Shown: positions 9,807 through 19,736, counted from the stretch's first letter. The stretch: 64,000 nt of DNA from an uncultured Lachnospiraceae bacterium (GCA_934418125.1 CAKRWT010000007.1:26437-90436), one strand, 5' to 3'. Numbers and translations: made by a program. The notes: a model not told the origin generated them from the letters alone.

Positions 9807-11153
9807 CTACTCATTTCTGATTGCTGCCAGCGGACTCAGCTTCATGGCCCTTCTTGCAGGGAAGAAGCCTGCTACCATACCGACCAGAATGGCAAATAAT
9901 AAAGAAACAATTGCCAGCCAGAATGGAATATAGGAAATGCCGCTCATATAATCACTGGCAGATGCTACAATCCGGTTAATCACAAAGGATATGGTATAGC
10001 TTAGAATCAACCCAATAACCCCACCGATAAATCCAATAAATCCAGCTTCCAGTAAGAACAGGCTTCGGATATTCCGTAAATCACAGCCAAGCACTTTCAT
10101 GACACCGATTTCCTTGGTTCTTTCATAAATGGACATCATCATGGTATTGGTTATACCGATTGCCGCTACCAGCAGGGAAACCGCTCCAATGCCGCCTAAT
10201 ACCGCCTGAATATAACCCAGAGTTTTCTGCTCTGATTCTACCCATTCTGCATTGCTGTAGGCTTCATATCCAAGATTCGTCAGTTCATTCTGGATTTGTG
10301 TCACATAATCCATACTGTCTACATTAACATATAACTGATTATAAAAAATCTCCTTGTATGGTTTTCCGGTCTTGGTGGAGGGCTGTCCCGGAATCACTTT
10401 ATTTTTAAATACCCTTTTTAACTCCGGAATCAGTTTATCAATGTCACAGAAGGTATACCATCCATTCTGTGACCACCCATCTTCTGGCGCCACTTCCACA
10501 CCGCTTGTCTTTATCAGATACTTCTTCGGCGGTGTCACAGGCTGCTGTCCCTGTTCAGTGGTTCCCTGTGACTGATAATAGGTATCCATATCAAAGATGA
10601 TAAAAATCGGGTCATTCATCAAATCAATATCCGGTAGTTCTCCGGTCTCCCAGTAACTGCCGCCACTTCTTTTTACATTAGAGAAATTCTGTAATACTTC
10701 ACAGCCGTAGAAAAAGGTCAGTTCCTCATCCTTTTTGCTTGGAAGACTTCCTTCTCCCACCTGCATGTTCAGACTCTCAATCGCTTCCAGCGGCATTCCC
10801 TGTAATTGCAGATACCCCTCGTAGCTGCCATACTTTGCTAACACCGAAAGAGACATTACCGGATAAACCGATTCCACATGCTCCATAGACTCTATCTGGG
10901 CAATGAGAGCATCGTCCAGCCTTTTCTGTTCTTCACTGTCTGAGTTGTTCCAAGGCTCATTGACTGTAATCTGGGTCAGACTCCCATAGGATTCATACTG
11001 TGCCATCAGCGACCTGCTAAGGCCAAGTCCCAAGGAAATCATTACTACAATCGACGCAACTCCGATAACAACCCCCAACACGGTCAATATGGTTCTTATT
11101 TTTCTTTTCCAAAGATTACTGCTGCTCATACGCAGCAAGTCAAGGAATTTCAT
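9807..11153 (-). CDS. MacB/FtsX-type ABC transporter permease
   Basis: A 448-residue membrane protein. One transmembrane helix near the N-terminus (TILTVLGVVIGVASIVVMIS) is followed by an external domain of about 250 residues and three C-terminal helices in the FtsX domain (IGAVSLLVAAIGITNTMMMS, ERTKEIGVMKVLGC, FPARRAMKLSPLAAIRNE). This is the MacB topology: such permeases do not move substrates through the membrane but use ATP hydrolysis to work on extracytoplasmic partners. The partner ATPase (13065-13808) and a large exported protein (11171-13030) lie just upstream, forming a three-gene operon. Confidence 0.9.
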   Translation of the reverse strand: MKFLDLLRMSSSNLWKRKIRTILTVLGVVIGVASIVVMISLGLGLSRSLMAQYESYGSLTQITVNEPWNNSDSEEQKRLDDALIAQIESMEHVESVYPVMSLSVLAKYGSYEGYLQLQGMPLEAIESLNMQVGEGSLPSKKDEELTFFYGCEVLQNFSNVKRSGGSYWETGELPDIDLMNDPIFIIFDMDTYYQSQGTTEQGQQPVTPPKKYLIKTSGVEVAPEDGWSQNGWYTFCDIDKLIPELKRVFKNKVIPGQPSTKTGKPYKEIFYNQLYVNVDSMDYVTQIQNELTNLGYEAYSNAEWVESEQKTLGYIQAVLGGIGAVSLLVAAIGITNTMMMSIYERTKEIGVMKVLGCDLRNIRSLFLLEAGFIGFIGGVIGLILSYTISFVINRIVASASDYMSGISYIPFWLAIVSLLFAILVGMVAGFFPARRAMKLSPLAAIRNE

Positions 11154-11170
11154 ACGCTGCTCCGTTCCTC

Positions 11171-13030
11171 TTATTTTTCTGTATCCATATCTGTGGCAGA
11201 ATCTGTTGTCTGGGTTCCTATGGCCGGATCTGCTTCTTCCTTATCTTCCGATGTTTCGGTATCTGCCTCATCCTCTGCCAAATCCAACAAATCATCCTCT
11301 AAAAGCTTTGCTGCCTTTTTCTTTTTCTTCAGCTTCAGGAACACCACTACTGCCACGGCGCCCACTACACCCACTGCTACAATAATACCGACAATCAGAC
11401 CTGTTTTGGAACCTCCCTGATTCTCGTCCATACTATCATCATACATGGTATCGTCATACATCATGTCATCAAAATTCTCTTCCGACACATATAAAGTAAT
11501 GGTTTTTTCTGTGGTTGTCACATTTCCAGCTTCATCCTCATAGGAAATTTCCATCACGATAGTTCCATCATCCATAGTGGCTGCCATACCAGTCAGCATC
11601 ACATCCACATTTCCGGTAGCACCAGACTGCAGATTTCCTACAAAAGCAGAAGCTTCTTCGATAGAATCTGCAATAAATTTTACCTGAACATTATATAATG
11701 TAGTCTTTCCAGTATTATAAATACTGAACATAACATTGGACTGGGAACCTACCGTAATGTCAGAAGGTACTACTTCCGGAATACTGGTATCAAAACGGCT
11801 TTCCTGCAAAATAGGAATGGAAACGCTTGCCTTATCCGTCAGGTCGAACATACTGCCAGCATCATATTTCATATTCACATCCAACACATATGGTTTCTGT
11901 GCCAGGTCTGCCTTTGCCGTCATTTCAATGACAATATCTGTCGTAGTATTAGGGCTGATGCTGTCCATATATACAGAGCTCGCACCAGAGGTTGGCAGGA
12001 ATGCGGAGTAAGTATTTGTCTTATCTTCTCCTTCAATCGCTGCCTGCATATCAAAAAGCACATTAGTAACTGCGGTATCCTTATCTGTATTTTGTACATG
12101 GATCGTCAGGGTAAAAGTATCTCCAGCATAAATATCGGCAGGATTTGTTTCAAATCCGGTTACAACGATACGTGGTTTGGCTCCACTTGCTTCCTGTCCG
12201 CTGCCGCCGATAGTTCCACTACCCGGTTTTCCAATCGTCTTTACATAGACGGTTAATTCTACCGGTTCTTCACATCGGATTCCCGACTTGGTATACCATA
12301 CATTAAATTTCAATGGATAATAACCGCTCATCACATCATCTCTTGCCGTAAATGTAAATGTAAATTCCCGACGGTTTTCCATAGCTGCCTCCTTGGTCTG
12401 GCTGCCTGGAATATATGGTTCTGTCTGTAAATAACTGGTCATATCCGGTTCAAAAGGCCACTCGGTTACCAAGGTAGATGTCTTTGGCTCAATAATCAAA
12501 TCGTTTAACTCTTCCGTACCAAAATTAATAACCGGAAGTACAATAGAAACCTGCTGTCCATAGCTGACAGTTGGTGTTTCCCAGTTATCCCCTACCTGCA
12601 GGAATTCACTGGTAGTCATGCTTACCTTTGTTACCGCTGCAGATTCCAGAGAAGATTTCGTCTGGGACACATAGGCCCACAGCTCAGTTACACTCATATC
12701 CGTATTCGCAATATAATACACAGCACTGTCAAAAACCTTATTCAGGTTCTCCATCATCTTCTCATCCAGACGATACCGTACTTGCAGGCTTTTCAGATAA
12801 TACAGCATATCTTCGTCTGCATCTGCCCTGTCATCATCGGTAATGACACGGTCAGAGGTTCTGCTGATTGTGGCCGGAGTATTCTGACTCACGCTATCCT
12901 CAGTCGCCTCTACCTTTGGCATCATTCCATCTAACCAGGGCAGACTGGGTACCGCCAGTATTCCCATTATTCCTATAAGAATTCCACCTGCTACTTTTTT
13001 CTTAATCCTGTTCCACATTTTGGTCTGCAT
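11171..13030 (-). CDS. Exported membrane-anchored protein with CARDB-like repeats, partner of the MacB-type ABC system
   Basis: 619 residues with a signal peptide at the N-terminus, a large extracytoplasmic part and a single transmembrane helix at about 543-567 (GLIVGIIVAVGVVGAVAVVV), followed by a lysine cluster and a short acidic cytoplasmic tail. The external part has repeated beta-rich blocks such as PRIVVTGFETNPADIYAGDT (start of one block near residue 300), typical of CARDB/NEW3-like beta-sandwich domains in S-layer-type proteins. In Gram-negative MacAB systems the partner is a HlyD-like adaptor; here this protein occupies that position between permease and ATPase genes. Function in the transporter is inferred from position only. 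Confidence 0.8.
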   Translation of the reverse strand: MQTKMWNRIKKKVAGGILIGIMGILAVPSLPWLDGMMPKVEATEDSVSQNTPATISRTSDRVITDDDRADADEDMLYYLKSLQVRYRLDEKMMENLNKVFDSAVYYIANTDMSVTELWAYVSQTKSSLESAAVTKVSMTTSEFLQVGDNWETPTVSYGQQVSIVLPVINFGTEELNDLIIEPKTSTLVTEWPFEPDMTSYLQTEPYIPGSQTKEAAMENRREFTFTFTARDDVMSGYYPLKFNVWYTKSGIRCEEPVELTVYVKTIGKPGSGTIGGSGQEASGAKPRIVVTGFETNPADIYAGDTFTLTIHVQNTDKDTAVTNVLFDMQAAIEGEDKTNTYSAFLPTSGASSVYMDSISPNTTTDIVIEMTAKADLAQKPYVLDVNMKYDAGSMFDLTDKASVSIPILQESRFDTSIPEVVPSDITVGSQSNVMFSIYNTGKTTLYNVQVKFIADSIEEASAFVGNLQSGATGNVDVMLTGMAATMDDGTIVMEISYEDEAGNVTTTEKTITLYVSEENFDDMMYDDTMYDDSMDENQGGSKTGLIVGIIVAVGVVGAVAVVVFLKLKKKKKAAKLLEDDLLDLAEDEADTETSEDKEEADPAIGTQTTDSATDMDTEK

Positions 13031-13064
13031 CTTTCTCTCCCTTACCCTTATCCTGTCTTCTTTT

Positions 13065-13808
13065 CTATTCCTGTGCCTTTATTGCATCTGGCATCTGTTC
13101 TCCTCTGTGGTCCTCTATTTCAATAATCTTACCATCCTTAATCCGCAGAATCACATCTGCAAAGCCTGCCAGATAATTATCATGGGTTACCATAACAAGT
13201 GTCTGATTCTTTTCCCTGACTACCTTTTTCATCAGGTTCATAACCTCCACAGAGGTATTGGAATCCAGGTTTCCGGTAGGCTCATCGGCAAAGATTATCT
13301 CCGGTTCCACCACCAAAGCTCTTGCAACGCCTACACGCTGCTGCTGTCCACCTGACATCTGACTTGGTTTATGCTTTTTATGATGGCTTAGTCCTACCAA
13401 ATCTAACATTTCTTCTGCTTTCGCATTCCGCTTTTTCTTATCCATCCCCTGAAAAGTAAGCGGTAATGCCACATTTTCAATAGCATCCATAGTTCCCATC
13501 AAATTAAAAGACTGGAAAATAAATCCGATATGTTCCCGGCGAAAGGCTACCAGCTGGTTCTCTGTTTTCGTTTCCATGTGCTCCCCCGCTATGATAATTT
13601 CACCTTTTGTGGGTTTTTCCAATCCCGCCAGCATATTGAGCAGGGTAGACTTACCAGAGCCGGAAGTACCTACGATGGAGCAGAAATCTCCCCGGTTGAT
13701 GGTAAAACTGACGCCATTGAGAGCACGTACCTTTGTTTCACCTACCCGATATATTTTATACAAATCTTTGACACATATTACGGGTTCCCCCGGTTTTTGC
13801 TTTTCCAT
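13065..13808 (-). CDS. ABC transporter ATP-binding protein (MacB/LolD type)
   Basis: 247 residues with Walker A GTSGSGKST, Q-loop FIFQSFNLMG, signature MSGGQQQRVGVARAL, Walker B IIFADEPTGNLD and H-loop MVTHD. The PTGNLDS form is diagnostic of the MacB/LolD/FtsE class that pairs with FtsX-domain permeases, matching the permease two genes downstream. The start has GGAGG upstream. Confidence 0.94.
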   Translation of the reverse strand: MEKQKPGEPVICVKDLYKIYRVGETKVRALNGVSFTINRGDFCSIVGTSGSGKSTLLNMLAGLEKPTKGEIIIAGEHMETKTENQLVAFRREHIGFIFQSFNLMGTMDAIENVALPLTFQGMDKKKRNAKAEEMLDLVGLSHHKKHKPSQMSGGQQQRVGVARALVVEPEIIFADEPTGNLDSNTSVEVMNLMKKVVREKNQTLVMVTHDNYLAGFADVILRIKDGKIIEIEDHRGEQMPDAIKAQE

Positions 13809-13837
13809 ATATGCGCCTCCGTTTTCTCTTATTCTTT

Positions 13838-15973
13838 CTATTTCTGTGCATCTATCGCAGTTGCTTCTTCCACGAAAGCAGGCACCTTATCCGCATACAT
13901 GGTATAACTGAAATAGTATGCTGTTCTGTCATAAGGATAGTTTGTATCCTTCTTAAATACGATTGCCACATCATAATTACCGCTCATCTCTTCCGGATCG
14001 CTCAGGTTCTCCGTAAGCATATTCGGGTAGCATGCCTGTAAAATCTGGGCGATTTCTGCCTTATCCTCAAAGGTTGCCTCGGTTACAGCAGACCCATAAT
14101 CGGCTTCCACCTCCTGTGTCATCACATCGACAGGAGCGGAATCATAGGATTCATCATAATCATTCAACTCATTATGATAGTTGGTAATCGTAATGCTCTC
14201 GATATCTTCTGCCTTCAGTGCCAGTGGGTAATAGGCATCCACGGATTTCAGATATGCTATAGTATTGGTAAAGTTCTCATAAACATACAGTTCATTGCTC
14301 CGGTAATCACTATAAGACAACTGAATGATACCACAAGGACGTGTATTTCTTCCCATACTGAAATCAAACTGCTGCATGTCCTTTATCCAGGCATCCCGTA
14401 AGACTTCCATATCCCCTGTAGGAACTGCCATATTGACTGCTCCATTTGTGTAAACAATACTTACCGGATTATCATAAAGTTCCTTATCCTTCATAATCTG
14501 ATATGTTCCAATTTTCCAGGCATCACTTCCCATTATCTGGTCTAAAAGGGCTGCGGTAACCGGATTATCAAAATCAATCCAGATACTTCTTCCGACTTCC
14601 TGACCGGATTTTAACCGGTACAGAATGTGTGCATATCTCGCATCTCCCATCAGCTCCGTATCTTCCTGCTGGGATTTCTGTGCCAGGGTCAATACCGGCT
14701 CTACGTCGGTCAGGAACATGTTCGCTTTCTCATATTCCCACTGTGAAATATAATCATGGGACGCATCCCAGTAACTATTGTAGAAACCTTCGGTGGAAAA
14801 CGCAACACTTTCCACACTGTCTGCATCTGGTAAATAACGATCATAGCCAAACAAATCTGCCTGAAAAATAAAGAACACGAAAAGTGCACCTGCTACTGCC
14901 ACACCGGTGGATACCAGATGTCGTCCCAGTGCTTTGATATCAAAATCATAGGCTACTTCCAGAACAGCACTCAGAATCAGGGTGCCTGCAAGCATTCCTA
15001 TTACCAACAGCTTCTCATCACTGTAAGAAGCATTATATACAATATTTCCAATTAACATACCACCCGGAATGGCAATCGCTATCTTTATAATCGGTTCTAA
15101 GAAACCATAAGCAATCGCTTTTCCTGCTGCCTCAGACTTTCTTTTGCTGTAGGCCAGATATCCCACTGCCAGAAGCACGATAGCAATCACAAGCCATTTT
15201 GCATAATAAGGAAGTGCCTGTTTTGCAATTTCGGAAGCTGTTCCTATCCGTTTTAACTGCCAGGTCATCTGCTCATAATCATCCAGCACCGATAACTTTG
15301 TCTGCAGGCTGACAAAATAACCGTCCATGGTATCAAAGAAGGAGTAGCCGTATGAATTAATCAGGGAATATAATACCTCTTCATAAAGAATCAGTACCGC
15401 GCACACACCAATGGTAATCATCCGGTTTCCGGTTATCATCACTGCCAGAATCATGGTATGATACATAACCAGGAAATATAACAGATTCCACACAAAAGCC
15501 AGTCCAACCGTTGCCAGGACGGCTCCGTTTACGGCTCCCTGTACGGCTGCCAGCACTACACTGATAAAAAGGCTGACCAACGTTGCTGTCAGATAAATAA
15601 TAATCCCATTTACATAAATGACCGCAAACCGTTTTTTTCTGGAAACCGGTACACTGTGGTACATATCTACCTTCCGTCTGTCATACAGATAGGCAAACCC
15701 TTGCATACCGATAATCACTGCCAAAGCTATTACTATCCACCCTTCATAGTTAGAAAAGCCAAGTGCATCCTGGGTTGCTTCGCACATAGCGCTCTTAAAA
15801 GCCTCCGTAGTCCGGTAAGCTCCTTCCGTATTCCATCTTCTGATTCTGGTTAAATATATGGTTACAAAACCAATATAGGCAACCAACTGGACAAATACGC
15901 TTACAATCCAAACCCATATTCTTCTTTTATGGTTCTCTCTGCTTCTATCCCAGAATGAGTTTCTTGATGTCAT
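13838..15973 (-). CDS. ABC transporter permease, DUF6449-type membrane protein
   Basis: 711 residues. The N-terminal half has about eight hydrophobic helices (for example VWIVSVFVQLVAYIGFVTIY and IVIALAVIIGMQGFAYLY), including VDMYHSVPVSRKKRF after the second, a signature of ABC-2-like permeases in YtrA-controlled operons. The C-terminal half, from about residue 390, is a soluble, acidic external domain (DUF6449). It overlaps the preceding ATPase gene by 29 bases, so the two are almost surely translated together. Likely role: drug or peptide export or envelope stress response, by analogy with Bacillus YtrBCDEF; the substrate is unknown. Confidence 0.82.
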   Translation of the reverse strand: MTSRNSFWDRSRENHKRRIWVWIVSVFVQLVAYIGFVTIYLTRIRRWNTEGAYRTTEAFKSAMCEATQDALGFSNYEGWIVIALAVIIGMQGFAYLYDRRKVDMYHSVPVSRKKRFAVIYVNGIIIYLTATLVSLFISVVLAAVQGAVNGAVLATVGLAFVWNLLYFLVMYHTMILAVMITGNRMITIGVCAVLILYEEVLYSLINSYGYSFFDTMDGYFVSLQTKLSVLDDYEQMTWQLKRIGTASEIAKQALPYYAKWLVIAIVLLAVGYLAYSKRKSEAAGKAIAYGFLEPIIKIAIAIPGGMLIGNIVYNASYSDEKLLVIGMLAGTLILSAVLEVAYDFDIKALGRHLVSTGVAVAGALFVFFIFQADLFGYDRYLPDADSVESVAFSTEGFYNSYWDASHDYISQWEYEKANMFLTDVEPVLTLAQKSQQEDTELMGDARYAHILYRLKSGQEVGRSIWIDFDNPVTAALLDQIMGSDAWKIGTYQIMKDKELYDNPVSIVYTNGAVNMAVPTGDMEVLRDAWIKDMQQFDFSMGRNTRPCGIIQLSYSDYRSNELYVYENFTNTIAYLKSVDAYYPLALKAEDIESITITNYHNELNDYDESYDSAPVDVMTQEVEADYGSAVTEATFEDKAEIAQILQACYPNMLTENLSDPEEMSGNYDVAIVFKKDTNYPYDRTAYYFSYTMYADKVPAFVEEATAIDAQK

Positions 15974-16850
15974 AACCTACTACCTCCGTTTCACTGATAA
16001 AGATTTCCTCCAGGGATAAAGGAAGCACCTCATAAAATACGGTATTGACTGTAGCAAATCTTGCCACCACTTCCTCTCTTGTACTTCGTACCGTAATCGT
16101 CCGAAGGGAACCTCTCTGCTCCTTCTTTAACACTTCCAGTCCATTCAAAGCTTTCAGTTCATCCTCTGTCGTTTCAAAAACACACTGTACCTTCTGGATG
16201 TTGCATTTCATATCCTCCAAATCCTTCGAAAGTAACACACCGCCCCGGTGCAGTAAGCCAACATGGTCACAGATATCTTCCAGTTCCCGCAGGTTGTGGG
16301 AAGCGATAACCGGTGTCAGTCCCCTCTCCTCCATCTCCTTTGCAAAAATGGATTTGATTCCCTGGCGCATTACCGGATCCAGTCCATCAAAGGTTTCATC
16401 ACACAAAATATATTTTGTATGGGAACAGATTCCCAGGAGAAGGGCCAGCTGTTTCTTCATGCCCTTGGAATAAGTAGATACCTTTCTGTTCTTGTCCAGG
16501 TTAAAGCTTTCCAGATACTTATAAAACTCTTCTTTATTAAAATTCTCATACACACCATTGTAATAATGTTCCATGGCAGCGGCATTGCAATTGGCAAAGA
16601 AATATGGTTCATCGGCAATGAAAAACAGTTTCTTCTTTGCTTCCACGTTATCATAAACCGGCATATTATCTACAGCAACCGTTCCTTCATCCGGTTTTAA
16701 AACACCGGCAATCATACGAAGTACGGTACTTTTACCTGCTCCGTTGGTTCCTATCAGTCCAAAGACTGTATTTTCTTTTATCGTTACACTGACCTCATCT
16801 ACCGCCTTAATCTTATCAAAGGTTTTGGTCAGATTGTATAATTCAATCAT
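15945..16850 (-). CDS. ABC transporter ATP-binding protein (YtrB-like)
   Basis: 301 residues with Walker A GTNGAGKST, signature YSKGMKKQLALLLG, Walker B YILCDETFDGLD and H-loop IASHNLRELEDICD. The YSKGM signature is that of the ABC-2 exporter ATPases (CcmA/YtrB group). The C-terminal 80 residues form a regulatory domain. It lies between the GntR regulator and the DUF6449 permease in one operon. Confidence 0.93.
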   Translation of the reverse strand: MIELYNLTKTFDKIKAVDEVSVTIKENTVFGLIGTNGAGKSTVLRMIAGVLKPDEGTVAVDNMPVYDNVEAKKKLFFIADEPYFFANCNAAAMEHYYNGVYENFNKEEFYKYLESFNLDKNRKVSTYSKGMKKQLALLLGICSHTKYILCDETFDGLDPVMRQGIKSIFAKEMEERGLTPVIASHNLRELEDICDHVGLLHRGGVLLSKDLEDMKCNIQKVQCVFETTEDELKALNGLEVLKKEQRGSLRTITVRSTREEVVARFATVNTVFYEVLPLSLEEIFISETEVVGYDIKKLILG

Positions 16851-16889
16851 AATTTTTCTCCTTCTGTCGTGTATGGCTTTCTCTATCCC

Positions 16890-17243
16890 TTACAACTGTT
16901 CTATCTCCCGAAACAGTTCCGTCTTCGTCATTCCGATTTCCATTGCTTCTTTTGCCAAATCAAGAATCCGCTCTTTATACTCTGTCTTTCGCTGTTCCAC
17001 CAGTCTGCTATCTCCGGAAACGAAGTTTCCTCTGCCTTTTACGGTATAAATAAATCCCTGCCGTTCCAGTTCTGCATAAGCTTTCTGTATGGTATTGGGA
17101 TTGATGGACAACTCCATGGCAAGGCTTCTTACCGAAGGCATCTGTTCATCCGCTGACATGGCACCTTTCAGAATCAGCATCTTAAATCGTTCCACTATCT
17201 GCTCGTAGATAGGTCTTGTGTCCTTATAATCTATCAGTATCAT
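16890..17243 (-). CDS. GntR family regulator, YtrA subfamily
   Basis: 117 residues: a winged helix (TRPIYEQIVERFKMLILKG, MPSVRSLAMELSINPNTIQ, QGFIYTVKGRGNFV) and a short helical tail, without the large ligand domain of other GntR proteins. That size defines the YtrA subfamily, whose members repress an operon with an ABC ATPase and permease, exactly the arrangement here. The ATG is set at 17243, with AAAGGAAC upstream; the longer frame upstream runs across the operator and is excluded. Confidence 0.92.
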   Translation of the reverse strand: MILIDYKDTRPIYEQIVERFKMLILKGAMSADEQMPSVRSLAMELSINPNTIQKAYAELERQGFIYTVKGRGNFVSGDSRLVEQRKTEYKERILDLAKEAMEIGMTKTELFREIEQL

Positions 17244-17288
17244 GTCTGTTCCTTTCCTGTTTTTCCATCTGTGGCACACGAACATCAA

Positions 17289-17342
17289 CTGTACTATTAG
17301 TGATGGTACACTTAATATACATCTGCTCATTCTTTCTGTCAA
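17289..17342 (-). promoter_or_regulatory. Promoter with overlapping palindromic operator for the GntR-ABC operon
   Basis: On the minus strand TTGACA (17342-17337), a 17-base spacer and TATATT (17319-17314) make a near-perfect sigma-A promoter. Immediately downstream, around the expected start point, is an interrupted palindrome AGTGTACCATCACTAATAGT followed by ACAGT (17312-17288), with TGTAC and GTACA arms 11 bases apart. YtrA-type repressors bind AGTGTACTAA-N-TTAGTACACT-like sites, so this is probably the autoregulatory operator. Confidence 0.8.
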
Positions 17343-17389
17343 TGGATATTCCAGACTATCCGAAAAGAAGACTTACTACACAAGAATTC

Positions 17390-17446
17390 TTTGAAGCAAA
17401 AAGAGCACCCCCAAAAAGATACTTTTTCGGAAATGCTCTCTGACCG
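17390..17446 (-). terminator. Rho-independent terminator of gpmI
   Basis: On the minus strand, downstream of the gpmI stop, AGAGCATTTCCGAAAAAG pairs with CTTTTTGGGGGTGCTCT around a TAT loop and is followed by TTTTTGCTT. The stem has a few mismatches. Confidence 0.75.
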
Positions 17447-17462
17447 TCATATTTGATTCAAC

Positions 17463-19004
17463 TTATTTAATAAGCAAGGATTTTCCTGTCATCTCTGCCG
17501 GCTGTTCCTTACCCATTAACTCAATCAGGGTCGGGATGATATCTGCCAGGCATCCGCCCTCCCTTAACTTGTAAGATGGGTCTGCATTTACCAGAATAAA
17601 TGGAACAGGGTTTGTGGTATGTGCTGTATAAGGAGCACCTGTCTCATAATCGATAAGCTGCTCTGCATTACCATGGTCAGCACAGATGAACATAACGCCG
17701 TCCACTTCTTTCAAAGCTTCTACGGCACGTCCTACACATTCGTCCACCACTTCTACTGCCTTGATAGCGGCTTCCTGTACACCAGTATGACCTACCATGT
17801 CAGGATTTGCAAAATTGATAATAATAACATCATATTCGCCGGACTTGATGGCGCCTACCAATTTATCACATACTTCATAAGCACTCATCTGAGGCTTTAA
17901 ATCATAAGTTGCCACATCTTTTGGAGAGTTTACCAGGATTCTGTCTTCTCCTTCGTTTGGCTCTTCCACACCGCCGTTAAAGAAGAAAGTTACATGGGCA
18001 TATTTCTCTGTCTCTGCAATTCTTGCCTGTTTCATGTGGTTTGCTGCAAGCCACTCACCAAAGGTATTTGTAACAGCAATCTTATGGAAAGCAACTTCTT
18101 TATGAGGAATGGTTGGGTCATAATCAGAGAAGCATACATAAGTAAGGTCTAATCTCTTCTCTCTTGCAAAGCCCTTAAAATCATCATCACAGAAACTTCT
18201 GGTAATTTCTCTTGCTCTGTCCGGCCGGAAGTTAAAGAAGATAACGGAATCGCCATCTTTTATGGTTGCAACCGGTGCACCGTTCTTCTTTACAACCGTA
18301 GGTTTTACGAACTCATCTGTCTCTTCTCTGTCATAGGATGCCTGGATACCTGCAGCAGCACTCTCTGCTTCCAGTCCCTCACCCTTTGTCAGTGCCAGAT
18401 AAGCCTTCTCTACTCTGTCGTAGTTATTATCTCTGTCCATTGCGTAGTAACGACCTGTTACGGTTGCCACTTCGCCGACACCAATCTTCTTCATCTCTGC
18501 TTCCAGATCTTCTACGAAGCCTTTTCCACTTGCCGGAGGGGTATCACGTCCATCTAAGAAAGCATGCACATATACTTTCTCCAGACCATTTCTCTTCGCT
18601 AACTCCAACAGTCCATATAAATGTGTGTTGTGGCTGTGTACACCACCATCCGATAACAGACCGAAAAGATGTAATGCAGAGCCATTCTTCTTGCAGTTAT
18701 TGACAGCATCTAACAGTGCCGGATTCTCAAAAAAAGTACCATCCTGGATTTCCTTTGTAATTCTTGTCAGTTCCTGATATACGATACGGCCTGCCCCCAT
18801 GTTCAGATGACCCACCTCGGAATTACCCATCTGACCTTCCGGAAGACCTACTGCCATACCACTGGCATTTCCTTTTACAAAAGGATATTCTGCCATCAGC
18901 TTATCCATAACAGGTGTTTTTGCAAGGGCAACGGCATTTCCTTCTGTCCTGTCATTCAGTCCATAACCGTCTAAAATCATTAATACTGCTGGTTTCTTTC
19001 CCAT
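17463..19004 (-). CDS. gpmI: 2,3-bisphosphoglycerate-independent phosphoglycerate mutase
   Basis: Cytosolic glycolytic enzyme that interconverts 3- and 2-phosphoglycerate with two Mn2+ ions and a phosphoserine. 513 residues, normal for the family. The start carries VLMILDGYGLND with the metal Asp; the nucleophile Ser is in EGQMGNSEVGHLNMGAGR; later metal ligands are in HAFLDGRDTPP, FNFRPDRAREITR, INFANPDMVGHTG and FICADHGNAEQ. All key positions are present. It acts directly before enolase in the pathway but is not in the same operon. Confidence 0.97.
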   Translation of the reverse strand: MGKKPAVLMILDGYGLNDRTEGNAVALAKTPVMDKLMAEYPFVKGNASGMAVGLPEGQMGNSEVGHLNMGAGRIVYQELTRITKEIQDGTFFENPALLDAVNNCKKNGSALHLFGLLSDGGVHSHNTHLYGLLELAKRNGLEKVYVHAFLDGRDTPPASGKGFVEDLEAEMKKIGVGEVATVTGRYYAMDRDNNYDRVEKAYLALTKGEGLEAESAAAGIQASYDREETDEFVKPTVVKKNGAPVATIKDGDSVIFFNFRPDRAREITRSFCDDDFKGFAREKRLDLTYVCFSDYDPTIPHKEVAFHKIAVTNTFGEWLAANHMKQARIAETEKYAHVTFFFNGGVEEPNEGEDRILVNSPKDVATYDLKPQMSAYEVCDKLVGAIKSGEYDVIIINFANPDMVGHTGVQEAAIKAVEVVDECVGRAVEALKEVDGVMFICADHGNAEQLIDYETGAPYTAHTTNPVPFILVNADPSYKLREGGCLADIIPTLIELMGKEQPAEMTGKSLLIK

Positions 19005-19064
19005 AATTTATCTCCTTTTCTTACTGCTTATAATGTAATTCTATCTATCCTGTTTCCACCGATA

Positions 19065-19736
19065 TTACCCTTTGGAAACAATCGCCAGTGCAGTGCCATC
19101 TGTAATACAAATCTCTGCCGGTTCTCCCTGAAACTCATTGCTGATTCCAATGGGATATTCATCCGTCAGGACAGCATCTGCAAGCGGATATTTCATCCCC
19201 CTTATGGTAACTCCCATAACCGCCTTTTGTAAAGCGAATAACGAAAAAAGTCCCATCGTGTTTGCGGAAAAATGCACGGTTTCGTTCTGAATGATAAAAA
19301 TTCTCTCCTGGTTGGAAAACAGATGGCCTTCCGCTCCCTGACTTTTCAGAAATTTCAGGCACTGGATATTGGCAATGGTATGTTCCAGCCTGCCTCCACA
19401 GCCACCATAAAGGTAAAAGAGCCGGTAACCCTTTTCCAGCCCAATCCGTAGTGCCGCTAACATATCCGTATCATCCTTCATAACCGGAAGTACCTTGGTG
19501 GTATCTGGATTTTCCTGTTGTCTTCTCCTGAGTTCCTCTTTCCGTGCCGGATTTACGGAATCAAAATCTCCCAGAACCAAATCCGGCTCCAGATGCCATT
19601 CCCTGCAGTAATCATAGCCACCATCTACCGCAATCAGATAATCCTCTTCTCTGACCGGAATCTTCTTATCCGGGGCATCCCCTGCCCCAACAAGAATACA
19701 GACCGGTTTAGTAGTCGATTTCAAATTCATGTTCAC
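19065..19736 (-). CDS. thiN: Thiamine pyrophosphokinase
   Basis: Makes thiamine diphosphate from thiamine and ATP. 223 residues with the signature pieces VDGGYDYC, LGDFDSV (magnesium and diphosphate site) and YGGCGGRLEHTIANIQ. It starts at a GTG with AGGAG nine bases upstream; an ATG two codons further is the alternative. Its start lies inside the last codons of the TPR gene (29-base overlap), so translation is probably coupled. Confidence 0.92.
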   Translation of the reverse strand: MNMNLKSTTKPVCILVGAGDAPDKKIPVREEDYLIAVDGGYDYCREWHLEPDLVLGDFDSVNPARKEELRRRQQENPDTTKVLPVMKDDTDMLAALRIGLEKGYRLFYLYGGCGGRLEHTIANIQCLKFLKSQGAEGHLFSNQERIFIIQNETVHFSANTMGLFSLFALQKAVMGVTIRGMKYPLADAVLTDEYPIGISNEFQGEPAEICITDGTALAIVSKG

